Below are positions 21,305 through 33,275 of a DNA stretch of 64,000 nucleotides, piece by piece. The position numbers and the translations under genes are program-made. Under the pieces are notes generated by a model that saw nothing but the letters and a program-made list of their open reading frames with translations, made no database searches and was not told the DNA's origin. Each line of letters starts with the position of its first letter. Position 1 is the first letter of the stretch. The stretch comes from Sthenelais limicola (lineage: Eukaryota; Annelida; Polychaeta; Phyllodocida; Sigalionidae): assembly GCA_942159475.1 (NCBI GenBank), contig OW804096.1, positions 38,315,744-38,379,743 on the forward strand, given 5' to 3'.

Positions 21305-21799
21305 CACTGAAGTATGTCTATTGTACTGTATCTTATTGACTATTATGTGTTACAAAGATATCAATTATTGTTAGAAGTAGTAGGTCCCGTCGGAAGACCT
21401 GTCCCAGACAGAGACGAGAGGCCTATGTCCTTATAGATGTAATTCAAAAATGGAAATAAAGTTTCAATATATACCTTTAACTTAATAATTGGAAATGTAA
21501 GTCACCAATCGTACAACTTTTGCTGGTCTGCCCCATTAATTACAGGTCGTGTTTATGTGTATTAAACCATGGAACGCAGTATCAAGGCCACCGAGTAGGG
21601 CAGAGTAATGAAATACCTGGGTTTATTGCCATGTCATTGATTACAAGGGAGAGGAGGAGCAGGAATTGCAGCTATTAATGAAGGCACAAGACACGCAACG
21701 GGAGGTATAATGGGCAGCGCACATCCTGATTCTCTCTGTGCACTCGACCTGTTCACAATAATAGGTTCTGTCAGGAGAGATGAAGGACAGTCATATAAT
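21305..21799. other. No gene recognised; possible retroelement 3' end
   Basis: Sequence near 21390-21470 (GGAAGACCTGTCCCAGACAG, then GGAAATAAAGTTTC) resembles a LINE 3' end and is partly matched in inverse near 63935-63960. Otherwise nothing supported. Confidence 0.3.
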
Positions 21800-22043
21800 A
21801 TATGGGTGAAGTTTCCAGAAAGTGTACACTTGGCCTTCACCAATCCTCTCATATAACCCAAATTTACGAGATAAGTAACGTTCAAAATACACTTTAACAC
21901 AATGATTGAGTCATTTCTAATCAACACAATGCCAACGATTCTCTGATATACTCATTTTTCATAATTTTTCAGTCTAATTTAGCAGAAGTTAGCAAATTTG
22001 TAGAGCTGCTAATTTTACATTTTCTGAAAATCTTACCCATATA
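21800..22043 (-). mobile_element. MITE family A copy
   Basis: TATGGGTGAAGTTTCCAGAA at the left and TTCTGAAAATCTTACCCATA at the right. The reverse core CCAATCCTCTCATATAACCC follows the left end. Confidence 0.7.
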
Positions 22044-22943
22044 TATGTTATTCCCTGATTTGGCTGTGAGCGGGCACTAAAATGACAATACCCTGATGTC
22101 CGCCCACGGACTAACAAATATAAACAGGGCTGTAAATTAGCATAGTATCAAAAGTACCCGTATCTAAAGTCACGTTTTTTTGGCCACCTGGTGTGATCGG
22201 AAAGTTGATTTATTGATTTCAGATTAATTCAAGCCCATCTCAAAGGTAAAAATAATACCAGATAAAAAGTGGATAAAAGAGTGGATGAATATCCTAAAAT
22301 TTCAGATACGGCTGGTGAATATCCTAGGATGGTAGATGTCCGGGGTGGTATAGGTGTCCGGCGGGTGGCTGTCCTAGAACCGTACATTATACATAGATCC
22401 TCATACAAAGCCTGTACATGGTGTATGTTTAACATTTGCCTATACTATTAGTTATATATATATATATATAAAGTGAAAGCTACGCAAACCCCCGCAATCG
22501 GTAATCAACCCATGATTCTGGTACTATGATTATAAAAATAGATAATAAGAACCACACCACTATAGAGAATTAAATTCTCTATCGATGATATAAGTTTTAT
22601 TAATGTAGCTCAAGAAATAACCACGATATGAACATTTTAATTCAACAATATCAGTAAATATTGCATGATCACACAGGGCACCGTTGTACTAAGCAGGGTA
22701 GGGGGGCTCTCTGAGACTTGTTTAATATTTTATCAGTGATATCTGATGACATATGATCAAGATTTTATGCACATATATAATGAAATATAGAATGGAACTG
22801 ACCATCATAATTGAAAATTTATTTGACTTGATTCGTCCATGTAATCGTGCTTACACAGATGAATGTCATCCAATAAATTTTCAATTTCTGCCAGCTTGTT
22901 CCATTCTCTCTATGCAGGCCTCAAGATCCCACATGCCTGTACA
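22044..22943. other. No gene recognised; (TA)n microsatellite
   Basis: Contains a short TA microsatellite near 22454-22472. A 112-codon frame starting at 22753 runs into MITE family E and has no recognisable domain, so I do not call it. Confidence 0.35.
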
Positions 22944-23274
22944 AATAGGGGATTTACATGTGCCACTGCGCATGTCTATTACAGTGCATGCTGGGATAGA
23001 TTTAGCTCGGGTCGGTCATACAAATATTTACCAGCAATTGTATAAAAAATTGTATGAATGCTTTCACCAATATTACAGCTTGTATAAATGATCTATGCAA
23101 ACCAAATGCTTGATGGGAAAGATGGAGGCTTGTGCTATGGAAACATGTATAACGCGAGGAGATTGACATGGATAAATAGTCCATGCTGAACATGACATAT
23201 TTTCTATAGATTTTACACTGAATTACAACTGCAATAATTCAATGTTCAAGATGGCGGACATGCAAATCCCCTAT
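22944..23274. mobile_element. MITE family E, copy 1
   Basis: Left terminus AATAGGGGATTTACATG and right terminus CATGCAAATCCCCTAT are inverted repeats. Inside are GCATGCTGGGAT and the inverted-like GCTTGATGGGAAA blocks. A second copy is at 28429-28762. The right end abuts the start of the LINE reading frame at 23277. Confidence 0.7.
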
Positions 23275-23276
23275 AA

Positions 23277-26237
23277 CTGTTTGCTTTTTTTAAAAGTCTT
23301 TATTTTCCGACAGTTTCGCAATGTAATGTTTCTAGGGATAGTCTTAATAGGCAAACGGGTCTTAAAATTGTACACCTGAATATTCGTTCAATTAATCATA
23401 AAATTGACCAGGTTAAAAGAGATATTTTAAGTGCAGACCTTGATATAATATGTTTCTCAGAAACGTGGTTAAAGAATGATGCGACCCTTGACCTATCAAG
23501 TCACCCAAATTATAACCTTATCAATTATAATCGGTCATCAAATAAACATGGTGGAGGACTATGTGTGTATATTAAGAATGAATATCAGTACACTATCGAC
23601 TGGGACCTTTCCACTAGTAATGAAACAATAGAACTACTTCACATAACAGTCAAGAAAGATTTTATGAAACCCATACGGCTAGGACTAATTTATCGGCCAC
23701 CGCAATTGAATATTAATCAATGTTGTATCAAGCTCAGAGAAATCCTTCAATCCCATGAAGAACTTAAACATCCGGGTACAATAATCCTGGTGGGTGACTT
23801 TAATATTGATCTTTGCGACAAAAAAGACCCCAAATATAAAATGATAATTGAATTAGCCCAAGATTTTGACCTTAATATTAATAAAAAATTTACTACACGC
23901 TATGGGCTCCAGAAAGATAGCATATTAGACTACTTTATGTTCAACCCTTTAAGGACGGGAGGCTGCATTAATGCAGTATTTGTATGGAATATCAATACCT
24001 CCCGTCCTTAAAGGGTTAAATGCAATAAAGCTGTCACAGCAGGCACAATAAATTATAACATTTCGGACCACCAAGCCATATATCTTACTATCAAACATAA
24101 GCGTATCAAAAAAACACCAGGGTCGAAAAAGAGAATCAGATCAATGAGAAAATTTAACCAGGAATCAATAAATGCCATCCTTGCAGATATTGATTGGGAC
24201 GATTTTTACGATATTCAGGATGTGGATAGAGCATGGGATAGACTTTTCTCTGTTATATTGGAGATTGCAGATACACTGGCCCCCTGGAAAAAGATACACT
24301 TTCATAGTGGTAGGCCTGTCTGGTACTCAGTTGAAATTGCGGAGGCCTGTAAGACTAGAGACGAATTATATAAAACTTCCAATATTACCAAAGACTCAAA
24401 CGATATCCAAGCTGCTAAGAACCAGAGAAATTATGTCAACACTTTATTTAGAAGGGCTAAATCACAATATTACACCACTCTATTAAGAAATAATTCTCAT
24501 AATAGCAAGAAACTTTGGCGCACCTTAGATGAAATTACCTCGAAAAAGAAAAAAGATCTAACAAATATATGTGACGATAATAATATTGAACTAAATACTT
24601 CTGACTCAGCAAACTTCCTAAATGAGCATTACTGCACTATTGGAGACAAAATACAAAATAAAATTGAAAAAATCCCTATCACATTGCATGACGAAATATT
24701 AAATGAAGACTGCCCTGCTTTTAACCTGTTGACTAACGAATCCCTCTTAGAACTGATTGCAGATATTGATATCACAAAATCATCTGGATGTAAAGAAATC
24801 TCTGCCAGCATTTATAAAGAACTATTTTACCTCTTATCAAGACAACTACTCCATGTCATGAATACGTCTATCAGGCAAGATATATTTCCATCAGCATGGA
24901 AAGTAGCTATTGTAAAGCCAATTCCAAAAAAACCCAACACTATCCATCCTGGGGACACCAGGCCTATAGCACTCACCCATATAGGGGGTAAACTCCTAGA
25001 AAAATTCATCGCAACCCAAATTTGGAACCACTTGGACAATAATAATATCCTAACAGAGCACCAGTACGGTTTCCGTAAAAAAAGATCCACACAAGAAGCC
25101 CTTTACGAATTGATAACATTAATAAACAAGAATAACAATTCGAACCTTTTGACAGCAGCAACGTTTATAGACTTTAGTAAGGCTTTCGATAGTGTAAATC
25201 ATGATATAATTATTAAAAAACTCGAAAAAATTGGCTTTAAGGATCTTGCTCTAAGTTGGTTGAAATCATATCTTCACGAAAGATCGCAGTATGTAAGACT
25301 AGGTGACACATATTCTAAACAACTTCAAATAGGCTGTGGTGTCCCCCAAGGATCGATTCTTGAACCTATTATTTACCTAGTATTCTCCAATGATATAAAT
25401 AAGTTGAATTTGTCATGCAGATTTTTATTGTACGCTGACGACACTGTTTTGTATACTACTGGCGAGAACATTTCTGACCTTAAAAAAAGTATGAACACGG
25501 ATCTGGGCGAATTTTATAAATGGTCAACTGCTAATAAAATACTCATAAATGCCAATAAAACTAAAACAATCCTGTTTGGAGAAAAAAGAAAGACCAATAA
25601 TCAATTACTCCTTAGAATCAATAACACAGAAATTGAATGTGTTAAAAACTATTCATATCTTGGTATTAATATCGATAATAAACTAAGTTTCCAAGAGCAG
25701 AGTAACATTTTAATAAAATCACTAAATTTTAGAATTCACCAGCTTGCAATCATTAGACCAAACTTGAATACTAAAAGCGCCTTACTATTAGTTAAAGCAA
25801 ATATCCTCTCAATCATTGACTATAGTGCCCCCTTTCTCAGCAACTGTAGTAAAAAAATACTAATAAAAATCCAACGATTACAAAACAAAGCGCTGAAAAT
25901 TGCTCTTGGATGCCTACCCAGAACGCCAACCACTGAAATTCATATCCATACTAAAACAATGGCTTTAGAAAATAGAACCGGCTTTCTTCTCTCCAAACTG
26001 GCATTTACCACCGTTGAAAAAAGAAGATTAAATAATGAACTCCAAATCGCTAGAGCAACTCGCCTAATGGATGCCCCGACCCTCCCACTATTCATCCCAA
26101 AGAAAGATTCAGACAAACATTCACTATATTATCAAGTATCTTTTAACTGGAATAAACTGCCTACCAAATTACGTAAAATCCAAAATAAAACCATGTTCAA
26201 AATTCTCATCAAAAAGCACTATCTAGAAAAACCATAA
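23277..26237 (+). pseudogene. Non-LTR retrotransposon ORF2 (endonuclease + RT), one stop from a MITE
   Basis: One frame is open from 23277 to 26237 except for a single TAA at 24009-24011 inside a 71-bp MITE. The N-terminal part is an apurinic-type endonuclease: HLNIRS, SETWL, LIYRPP, VGDFNID and SDH motifs in order. The second part (697 codons from 24144) is a LINE RT: YGFRKKRSTQ, FIDFSKAFD (Asp343), GVPQGSIL and YADD (430-433), then a C-terminal LPTKLRKIQN region. GSILEP replaces the usual GSILGP, a possible damaging change. It resembles the jockey/CR1 superfamily. No ATG lies near the start and no ORF1 is recognisable, so the 5' end is probably truncated. The 3' UTR runs to about 26430. Confidence 0.88.
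23945..24015. mobile_element. 71-bp piggyBac-like MITE inside LINE ORF2
   Basis: Perfect 18-bp inverted ends from CCCTTTAAGGACGGGAGG to its complement, extending to 20 bp with the flanking AA/TT. The right flank is TTAA (24016-24019) and the left is TCAA (23941-23944), reading as a TTAA duplication with one later change. CCC-starting ends and TTAA targets are typical of piggyBac. Insert plus duplication is 75 bp, so the LINE frame is kept but a TAA is introduced. Confidence 0.75.
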
Positions 26238-26859
26238 ATTGGACTACTTGCTCAGCTAGCTCCTCCCCTCACTCCTCACCTCAAAACTTAATGGCATTAG
26301 AGATTTGAATACACCATTACCCATTATTTCTATTTTTTCACCTGTCCATCCAATACTGATGTAACATCTTTGATGATCAACGTGTATTATTATATAAATT
26401 ATAATGAAATTTTCACCCAATTAAATATAACGATACTCAACCGATAGAGAAGTGTGCAGATGACCTATAAAAACGCAAATTGTCTGCGGCGGTTATTTCT
26501 GCATAAATTTTCCTGTTAATCTTAAGTTGAAAATAAACACGTCCAAAAAAAATAAAAAAATTCCGAGCTTGCCCTAAGGTTATAATTATCCTAACTATAC
26601 CAGCATTTGTTCTTTCTTCAATCACAGTCTGCTTGCTGTAGCAATTCCCAACAGCTAAACTCTCAATTACACCTGAAGTATTGTATTTCTATTTAGATTC
26701 ATTGCATCATTAACCTACATCAAGTGCAGTTAAGGAAAAGACCTTTGGCGAGACATTCTAGGAATTGGGGCCTGGGGCTACTGGATCAGAGCGTCATGGA
26801 ATGTACAGTTCGCCTTCACCAATCTTCGCCAAAGTGATGCGTTGCAGAAAAATAAGTTA
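26238..26859. other. LINE 3' flank; no gene
   Basis: The probable LINE 3' untranslated region extends to roughly 26430. A short family A-like scrap (ATGTACAGTTCGCCTTCACC, about 26799-26830) follows. Nothing else supported. Confidence 0.4.
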
Positions 26860-27233
26860 TTATTCGCAAAAGTGATATTTTTCAATGTATTTCATTGACA
26901 AGATTTGTTTGTTGGAATATTCTGGATTTTGTGGGGCTTAGCACTTTAAGTCGTATGAAGATGTGTTTCAAGACAGTGTATTAAATATAATCGAGATGTT
27001 GAGATCAATCCAAAACAAGGCGAAAACAGAACATGGGTCCGACATTTCGGTCAACATACGACCTTTATCAAGGATGGGTTATTAAATATAATCTTGCGTT
27101 TCGAATGTCATCCTATATATGGAGTACTTTACTAGTAATTGTCTCCCCAGAAATATTGCTAAACTTGCAAAATGCAGTTCAACATAAACCATTATATTTC
27201 TCTTTAACATAGCTCAATTCTACTTAGCTCAAT
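26860..27233 (-). mobile_element. MITE family C copy, interrupted
   Basis: Core blocks of family C (GATTTTGTGGGGCTTAGCAC, then ATCCTATATATGGAGTACTT and AGTAATTGTC) are recognisable. They are split by an 87-bp insertion at 26993-27079. Confidence 0.5.
26993..27079 (-). mobile_element. 87-bp retroelement tail with hammerhead-like core
   Basis: Flanked by a perfect 14-bp direct repeat TATTAAATATAATC (26979-26992 and 27080-27093), a target duplication. On the minus strand it reads TCC-TTGATAA, a stem AGGTC/GACC, then GAAA-TGTC-GGA. This matches the hammerhead ribozyme order (CUGAUGA, stem II, GAAA, NUH, stem I) with C3 to U and G8 to A, a pair of changes that keeps the C3-G8 pairing as U-A. Minimal hammerheads with tiny stem III are known from Penelope-like elements. 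Confidence 0.4.
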
Positions 27234-27753
27234 GTTTTAAAAATAATTATCTGGTTTATAAACTCTACACTTTACAATACATAGATATAAACAACTCTTT
27301 GTAGAACTATTGTTGTTGAGCAACTCTGGGGCGGATGGAAAACCCCGTTGGGTATGAATCAAAGAAACAATACTTACACAGAATATAAAAAAGATTACAA
27401 GGAACAACATATATACTGACATTGAGTAGAAGGTGGCCTGGAAGAGCGGCTTGCATTAGCAGAAGGTTATGTGTATTTATACAAGATTTCCTTTTCCTGC
27501 TATTATGAATGTATACATATAGAGCAAGAATAAAAATATTATAATACAATACAATATAATACAACCTGTAGCTGGCTTATCCCATTCTCCTAGCTTACTA
27601 TACTTTACATTTCAACTCTATTGTACTATGAACCCACTAGACGAGCTATGGTGATCATAGAATTAAAATTACATGTATTATTATTATTATTATCTGTATG
27701 TACACATTTCCGGAAATAATACATTATACATACATACAACATGAAATTATGTT
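27234..27753. other. No gene recognised; ATT microsatellite
   Basis: Contains (TTA)n at about 27678-27694. No gene supported. Confidence 0.4.
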
Positions 27754-28168
27754 ATGTGATGTGTTACAGGGAAATTGGTCGCAAAAGGTGGATTTTGAGA
27801 TATCATCATATTTGAAAAAAATAGATTAAGCCGATTCCAATGATGGTGAACATGAAGGACATGAATGCACAAGAATATTTTATGTTTAATATAATTATGT
27901 TTGATATATTTATGTTTGAAAAAAATGTTATTCTAGGTGGATTATTACCAGTATAGTAACTAAATCTACTCCATAGGATGACCTCTGAAATGCATGGATA
28001 TATTTTATACACTGTCTCGGAATTTGGTAAATGTATTAACATGACTTAGGCTAATGTGCTAAGCTCTTAAAAAATCAAAACATTCCAACAAAGAGATGTT
28101 GTCAATGTATCACTTTGGAAAATATCACTTTTGCGACTTGTGACTTATTTACTGAAACACATCACATA
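27754..28168 (-). mobile_element. MITE family C, full copy
   Basis: About 415 bp with inverted ends: ATGTGATGTGTTACAGGGAA (left) and GAAACACATCACAT (right). Inside both are the GTCGCAAAA / TTTTGCGAC blocks. The left arm also has GAGATATCATCATAT and GCCGATTCCAATGATGGTGA. No transposase frame. Other full copies are at 41367 and 41785. Confidence 0.7.
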
Positions 28169-28428
28169 TAAATGCTGATCATTTGCTACACCATGAGGCT
28201 TGCATCTATAGCATTGCAGCTGCCGCTGGATTTCAAATAAGTCTGACTTGGGTAGGTTTCTCAACTGTTTACTTGCTATACTTTTGAGGAAGAGATTGAG
28301 GTTCTAAATATACCTGCAACATAACTGAAGCATAGCAGAATTTATTAAATGTGTACGGCCTCTGATGGTATACTTTTCGATGCCCTGGGGCATGTTGTAT
28401 AAGCTAAGGAAAACAATATGTTTGTGGA
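28169..28428. other. No gene recognised
   Basis: Nothing supported. Confidence 0.4.
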
Positions 28429-28762
28429 AATAGGGGATTTGTATGTCTCACTGCGCATGTCTATTACAATGCATGCTGGGATGGATTCAGTTCACATGTA
28501 AATATTTAGCAGCATTTTTATCGAAAAATGTAAGGATCTTTTCACCAATATGATATATAGCATGTATAAATTATCTATAATAACAAATGCATGATGGGAA
28601 ACATGAAGTCTCGTCTAGGGAAACTTGTCTAACACATGCCTATTTACATGAGATCATTGTTAAATATGCCATGCTGAACATAATAGCTTTCACATTGATA
28701 TACAACTACCCTCATCCAATGCGAATCAAGATTCAAAATAGTGGACATGCAAATCCCCTATT
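28429..28762. mobile_element. MITE family E, copy 2
   Basis: Inverted ends AATAGGGGATTTGTATG and CATGCAAATCCCCTATT (16 of 17 bases complementary), 334 bp. Internal GCATGCTGGGATGG and GCATGATGGGAAAC blocks match copy 1. Confidence 0.75.
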
Positions 28763-29276
28763 CTTTCACCCTTAGAAAGGAAAAGAAACCCCTCCTACAT
28801 TAATATTTCCAGCTGGTATGAATATCCTGTACAAGTAATGGTGGGAAGGAGTCTTTATTATATCTCTCCTGATGTTTTTTGGTGAAAAAATAGTGAAAAT
28901 TCGATGGAAATTCGAGTCGGACAACGAGCTCTGTTCACCATCCTGTATATTTTCTTTCTCACTTCTGGTACACCTCACTCCTTTTCAGGTCTATTTTTCT
29001 ATTTTTCTATTTAAATATGTAATTTCACAGTTGCTTATCATTATAATTATTATCATATCATTACATATGATGTATAACAAGTCTTTTCCCCCCGAAAATA
29101 ATTATTTAGATACCGAAAATAAGGATGCGAACATGGGCCTAATTCTTCCATAAAATTCCGCCAGAGGTAAATATATGCAAATATCGCCCAGCGGGTAGTA
29201 CGATTTTCCAATGCTGTAGCCTATGGATTACCATACCATCCCGCCAAGCGTATAATAAATACAAAATAGACTTCTG
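28763..29276. other. No gene recognised
   Basis: AT-rich with a TTATAATTATTATCA microsatellite-like patch near 29035. Nothing else supported. Confidence 0.4.
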
Positions 29277-29372
29277 ACTGTGTGAGAGGTGGTTAACTCC
29301 CTTGGGCTACGCACCCTTACGAAATCGCTACGCCATGGGAGATAACCACCTCTCACATGGCCAGAGGTCAAT
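29277..29372. repeat. Small fold-back element
   Basis: TGTGAGAGGTGGTTAACTCC (about 29280) faces GGGAGATAACCACCTCTCAC (about 29337), an imperfect inverted repeat with a loop of about 30 bp. Probable short MITE. Confidence 0.5.
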
Positions 29373-30147
29373 TTTGTCTATGTATTCCTACCAACCGAAG
29401 AAAACAACGGTAAACTAGTGTAGGAATTCCCCCGCAAAATGTCCTTTCCTTAACTTATAGGCCTGTAACCAGCTCCATTTCTTATTATATTCAGACTGAG
29501 AATGCACTGCAGAATTCTACTGCTACGTCAATGGAATTGAGAGGTTTAAATCCTGTTCTAGTATGCAATGGCATACCCTGGAAGACCTGACATTAGTTCA
29601 TCAATCATATACAATAGGTCCCTTTCTGTCTCTTTTCTGTCTCTCTCTTCCTTCTTCTCTGTCTCTATTTCCTGGGTATGATCATAAACTGCCTCCCTCT
29701 CAGCTCTCCGCGCCCCTTGATATAACCATATTAAATGTGTTGATAAGGGCGTAAAGCAACCAATCTCACTCACTCAGGTCCCTGACATTTCCGAACTATC
29801 CGTAGTAGTACAGGGAAATGAGAAACATACCCAGGTCCATTAGGCATAGTGTGGGTGATGAGAAGTATAGGAAAAGATGGAAATGGGTCAGGTTTCACTT
29901 CAGTTAAACAGCACTGACTGCTGAAAGCTATTAACATTGCAATACAATGAATATTTGGATGTGTTACAGAAAAAAAAGTCAATTTCACAAATCAATTTCA
30001 AATGTCTGTATCTCAAGAACTCCTTTTAGGAATGTTTTCATTATTTGAGAGTTTAGTGTTCTTAGTGGTGGCAAGACGAGTATTAAATGCCGAGACTGTG
30101 TGCTGAATGCATCTGTGCGTTACTGAGGTCACCCTGCGCAGTATACT
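29373..30147. other. No gene recognised
   Basis: Contains a CT-rich patch (29620-29670) and the inverted GAGTGAG repeat near 29733-29777. No gene supported. Confidence 0.4.
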
Positions 30148-30354
30148 TAAGGGTGGTCTCCACTGGCTGGAGTAAGCTCTGCGGTAAGCCTTGCGATGGT
30201 GCTGTGTTGTTAAGGACTGGCGAGGTCCTACCTATACATTGTTTACTGACCATGTAGGCAAGGATCTCGTCATTCCTCACTACCTACAGAACCAGCACAA
30301 CCATCGCAAGGCTTACCACAGAGCGTACTGCAGCCAGTGGAGACCAATCTTTAA
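30148..30354. mobile_element. MITE family B, copy 5
   Basis: Left end TTAAGGGTGGTCTCCACTGG. The right end is slightly decayed (GTGGAGACCAATCTTTAA). One 12-mer pair per arm is present. Confidence 0.7.
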
Positions 30355-30427
30355 GTAATTTACTAATGATTGACGCTCAAGAAATATAGCTTTTTTTTCT
30401 TCATGCATAGAATAATATAGAAATACT

Positions 30428-30668
30428 TATGGGTCAGATTTTCAGAAAATGTACAATTGGCAGCTGTATACATTTAGTAAATTCTGCCAAATTAGGCTGC
30501 AATTTGGTCAATACTAGGTAAATTCGAGTATATTTGGCATTACATTAATTCTAGCAATCTGTTTGGTTAGGTTGAACTGTATTTTGAATTGTATTTTCGT
30601 CAGAAATTTGGGTTATATAAGAGTATTGGTGAAGTTGAATTGTACATTTTCTGAAAATCTGACCCATA
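30428..30668 (+). mobile_element. MITE family A copy (well preserved)
   Basis: TGGGTCAGATTTTCAGAAAA at the left and TTTTCTGAAAATCTGACCCA at the right, with TA on both sides. One of the best-preserved copies. Confidence 0.8.
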
Positions 30669-30678
30669 TGCTCTTAAT

Positions 30679-30771
30679 GTTTACCATCAATTGGAACCGG
30701 CTTCATCTCATCTTTTCAAATGATTTTTCGGGACCTGTGACTTATTTTTCCAGAACACATCACATCGTGTA
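30679..30771 (+). mobile_element. MITE family C terminal fragment
   Basis: ACCATCAATTGGAACCGGCT, then CATCTCATCTTTTCAAAT and the terminal ACACATCACATC. Only one end is present, directly next to the family A copy. Confidence 0.5.
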
Positions 30772-31334
30772 GATTCTAGGTCGTGTTGGAGAGAGTAACG
30801 ACCAACATGGGGAAAATGGCTGCAGTAGAAATGATTTAATTCCTCTAAAATCTAGATGTCTCTGGTCTGTAGAGTTTGCTGTTATTGTTTTCCAAAGTAG
30901 GTCACCTGTTCAGATGCATATACGCTACAGGCGGTGGTTTTAAGATAAAGAAGAATTCAAGCTTTTATAACTGATTGTAGAGATCACTACCCTTTGTGGT
31001 AAATTGATCAACTACTCGTTAACCGATTCGCAACATTCATTTGTGTATCTCACAATTGTATTTCCTTGACCGTATCACTTGTTTTGTCGTCTTGAATTGT
31101 AAAACCTAGCTCCAAAATTCGGAGGAGACCACGTTTGATTGATTATATATAAAAGAAGTATTAACCGATGTCCATCTTAACAGGACAAGATTGTGAACTC
31201 GCTAAAACAATTAAATCATTGCTAAGAGTTTTAGTTTTGGTCTATTGAGACTCTGTATTGGTAAATAGCACCAACTGTAGTTTAGTCTAGTTTATGAAAC
31301 AAACAGCCAAGAGAAGTTTATCAAGAAGGCATGG
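30772..31334. other. No gene recognised
   Basis: Nothing supported. Confidence 0.4.
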
Positions 31335-31423
31335 GCTGGAAGAGATCTTCCGATAAGCTCATAACCCGTTTTTCCATGTACACCCTTTGGAAATAAAGAA
31401 TGTATTATTATTATTAAGCTTGT
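31335..31423 (+). mobile_element. Probable non-LTR retrotransposon 3' end
   Basis: CCCTTTGGAAATAAAGAATG followed by (TAT)n. An AATAAA signal just before a trinucleotide tail is typical of LINE 3' ends. No coding part is left. Confidence 0.4.
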
Positions 31424-31488
31424 GCTAAAAGCTTGTACGTCCCTTAATGAGGCTCACTGGTTCGCCAGTAGGCCTACTGCTGCATAAT

Positions 31489-31704
31489 AAAGGGTGGTCT
31501 CCACTGGTTGCGGTAAGCTCTGCGGTAAGCCTTGCGATGCTTTGTGCTTGTTCTGTAGGTGGTGAGGAATGACGAGTTCCTTGCCTACATGGTCAGTGAA
31601 TAATGTAGGCCGGACCTCGTCACTTCTCACCAACACAGCACCATCATAAGGCTTACCGCAAGGCTTACCGCAAAGCTTACCGCAGCCAGTGGAGACCACC
31701 CTTA
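31489..31704. mobile_element. MITE family B, copy 6
   Basis: AAAGGGTGGTCTCCACTGGT at the left and CAGTGGAGACCACCCTT at the right. Two to three 12-mers per arm and the central ATGTAGGC palindrome are present. Confidence 0.75.
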
Positions 31705-31973
31705 ATGTAAGCATTCATGCTACTGTCAGCAACGTAATAATACAATATATTATCTTGCTTATGTCTCCGTGATTATTGCCTGTTGTGCATTTTATGATGC
31801 CCTGATCCTACTAATTGAATGTGTACCTAGGATCGTATATTCAATTATCATCTGAATAGCAGCCTAGTATTCACAGCTACACAAATATGGAAACGCAGTG
31901 CTGTTACCAAGAAATATGTGGACAAAACATGATTGGTCACAAATACGATAAGGACCATAATTATACGGGTCAG
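31705..31973. other. No gene recognised
   Basis: Nothing supported. Confidence 0.4.
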
Positions 31974-32206
31974 ATTTTCAGAAAATGTACATTTTGCTGC
32001 TATACACATTTAGTAAATTCTGCAAAATAAGGCTGCAATTTGTTCAATACTAGGTCAATTCGAGAAAATTCGGCATTGCATTGATTCTAGCAACGTGTCT
32101 GGTTAGGTTGAACTGTATTTTTTATTTTATTCTGGTCTCAAATCTGGCTTATTTGAGAGGATTGGTGAAGATGAATTGTACATTTTCTGAAAATCTGACC
32201 CATATA
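31974..32206 (+). mobile_element. MITE family A copy
   Basis: TACGGGTCAGATTTTCAGAA at the left and TTTTCTGAAAATCTGACCCA at the right, with a TA flank. Confidence 0.75.
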
Positions 32207-32645
32207 CCATCATGTATAGTACGGCATGCTTATAGAATGTCCCATTTCCTAATGATTAATGTACCATTTATATAATGCAATCGTGTTCATCTTGTATTTA
32301 TATTCTTTCAATCCTCTCCTGCTGAGTTATAACTGATGGAACGTTAAAACATAGAGCGGAGCCAAATTGCTTCTCAGAATTCATCCATTCATCTGTATGA
32401 TGTCTTTTCGCATCAAAAAGTAATCCATCATATCAACGCAGCATTATATCATCAATCAAACTGTGTCCGTCCAAATGTATTACGTACAGTACAGTGAATA
32501 GGTGCAATAGTATGCATATCTCTCAGAATTATTCACTTCATCGCTATTTTGTTATTCAACATTTATTCATCGCAAATACTATGCTTACAATAGCTCTGTT
32601 CTCAGTCGAGCTAAAAGGAAGGAGGAAGTTTTCTAAGTATATATT
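32207..32645. other. No gene recognised
   Basis: Nothing supported. Confidence 0.4.
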
Positions 32646-32886
32646 TATGGGTCAGATCTTCAGAAAATGTACAATTCGTCTTCAACAATCGTCTCAAATA
32701 ACCCACATTTAAGACAAAAATGAGCTTCAACATCTTGTTGAGCATAACAGAACTGATACTTTAAATCAATGCGATACCAAATATACTCAGATATACCCGG
32801 TATTCATAATTTATCAGCCTAATTTAGCAGAATTCTCTAAATGTGTACAGCTGCCAATTGTATATTTTCTGGCAATCTGACCCTTA
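32646..32886 (-). mobile_element. MITE family A copy
   Basis: Reverse orientation. TATGGGTCAGATCTTCAGAA lies at the left and TTCTGGCAATCTGACCCTTA at the right. Confidence 0.75.
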
Positions 32887-33049
32887 TATAGATACTATAG
32901 GCATTTCGCAAGTAATACATTTCATGTACTCTAAATATTAGCAGAAGGACAGAAGATTTTTTTGTATGCATAGGAATTGGATATAGTTCTTACAACAAAA
33001 TACATCAATTATATGAAATAGATATACATAGAACTCCTTATAATTCTAT

Positions 33050-33086
33050 AGATATCAGATTGCATGAATTAGGCAATCTGATATCT
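33050..33086. repeat. Perfect 14-bp hairpin
   Basis: AGATATCAGATTGC and its exact complement GCAATCTGATATCT, separated by 9 bp (ATGAATTAG). No T-tract follows, so it is not a typical terminator; function unknown. Confidence 0.6.
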
Positions 33087-33275
33087 CTATGTGATGGATG
33101 AAAAACACTTATCATATTCTCCTTTACTGTCTGTACGATTTTGATCAAGGGTCAATATGACCTGAGCTCCAGGGTTACCCCTGATCGAAGGAATAAAGAA
33201 TTTATCAACAGCAGTGTATGGGCAGGCAAAGAAAATCCTGGAACTCTCTTCCAGAAGACAACAGTTCTTTATTTT

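Noticed and set aside
22753..23091. 112-codon ORF as the ORF1 of the LINE
   Set aside because: It runs across the left end of a MITE and has no zinc knuckle, coiled coil or other ORF1 feature.
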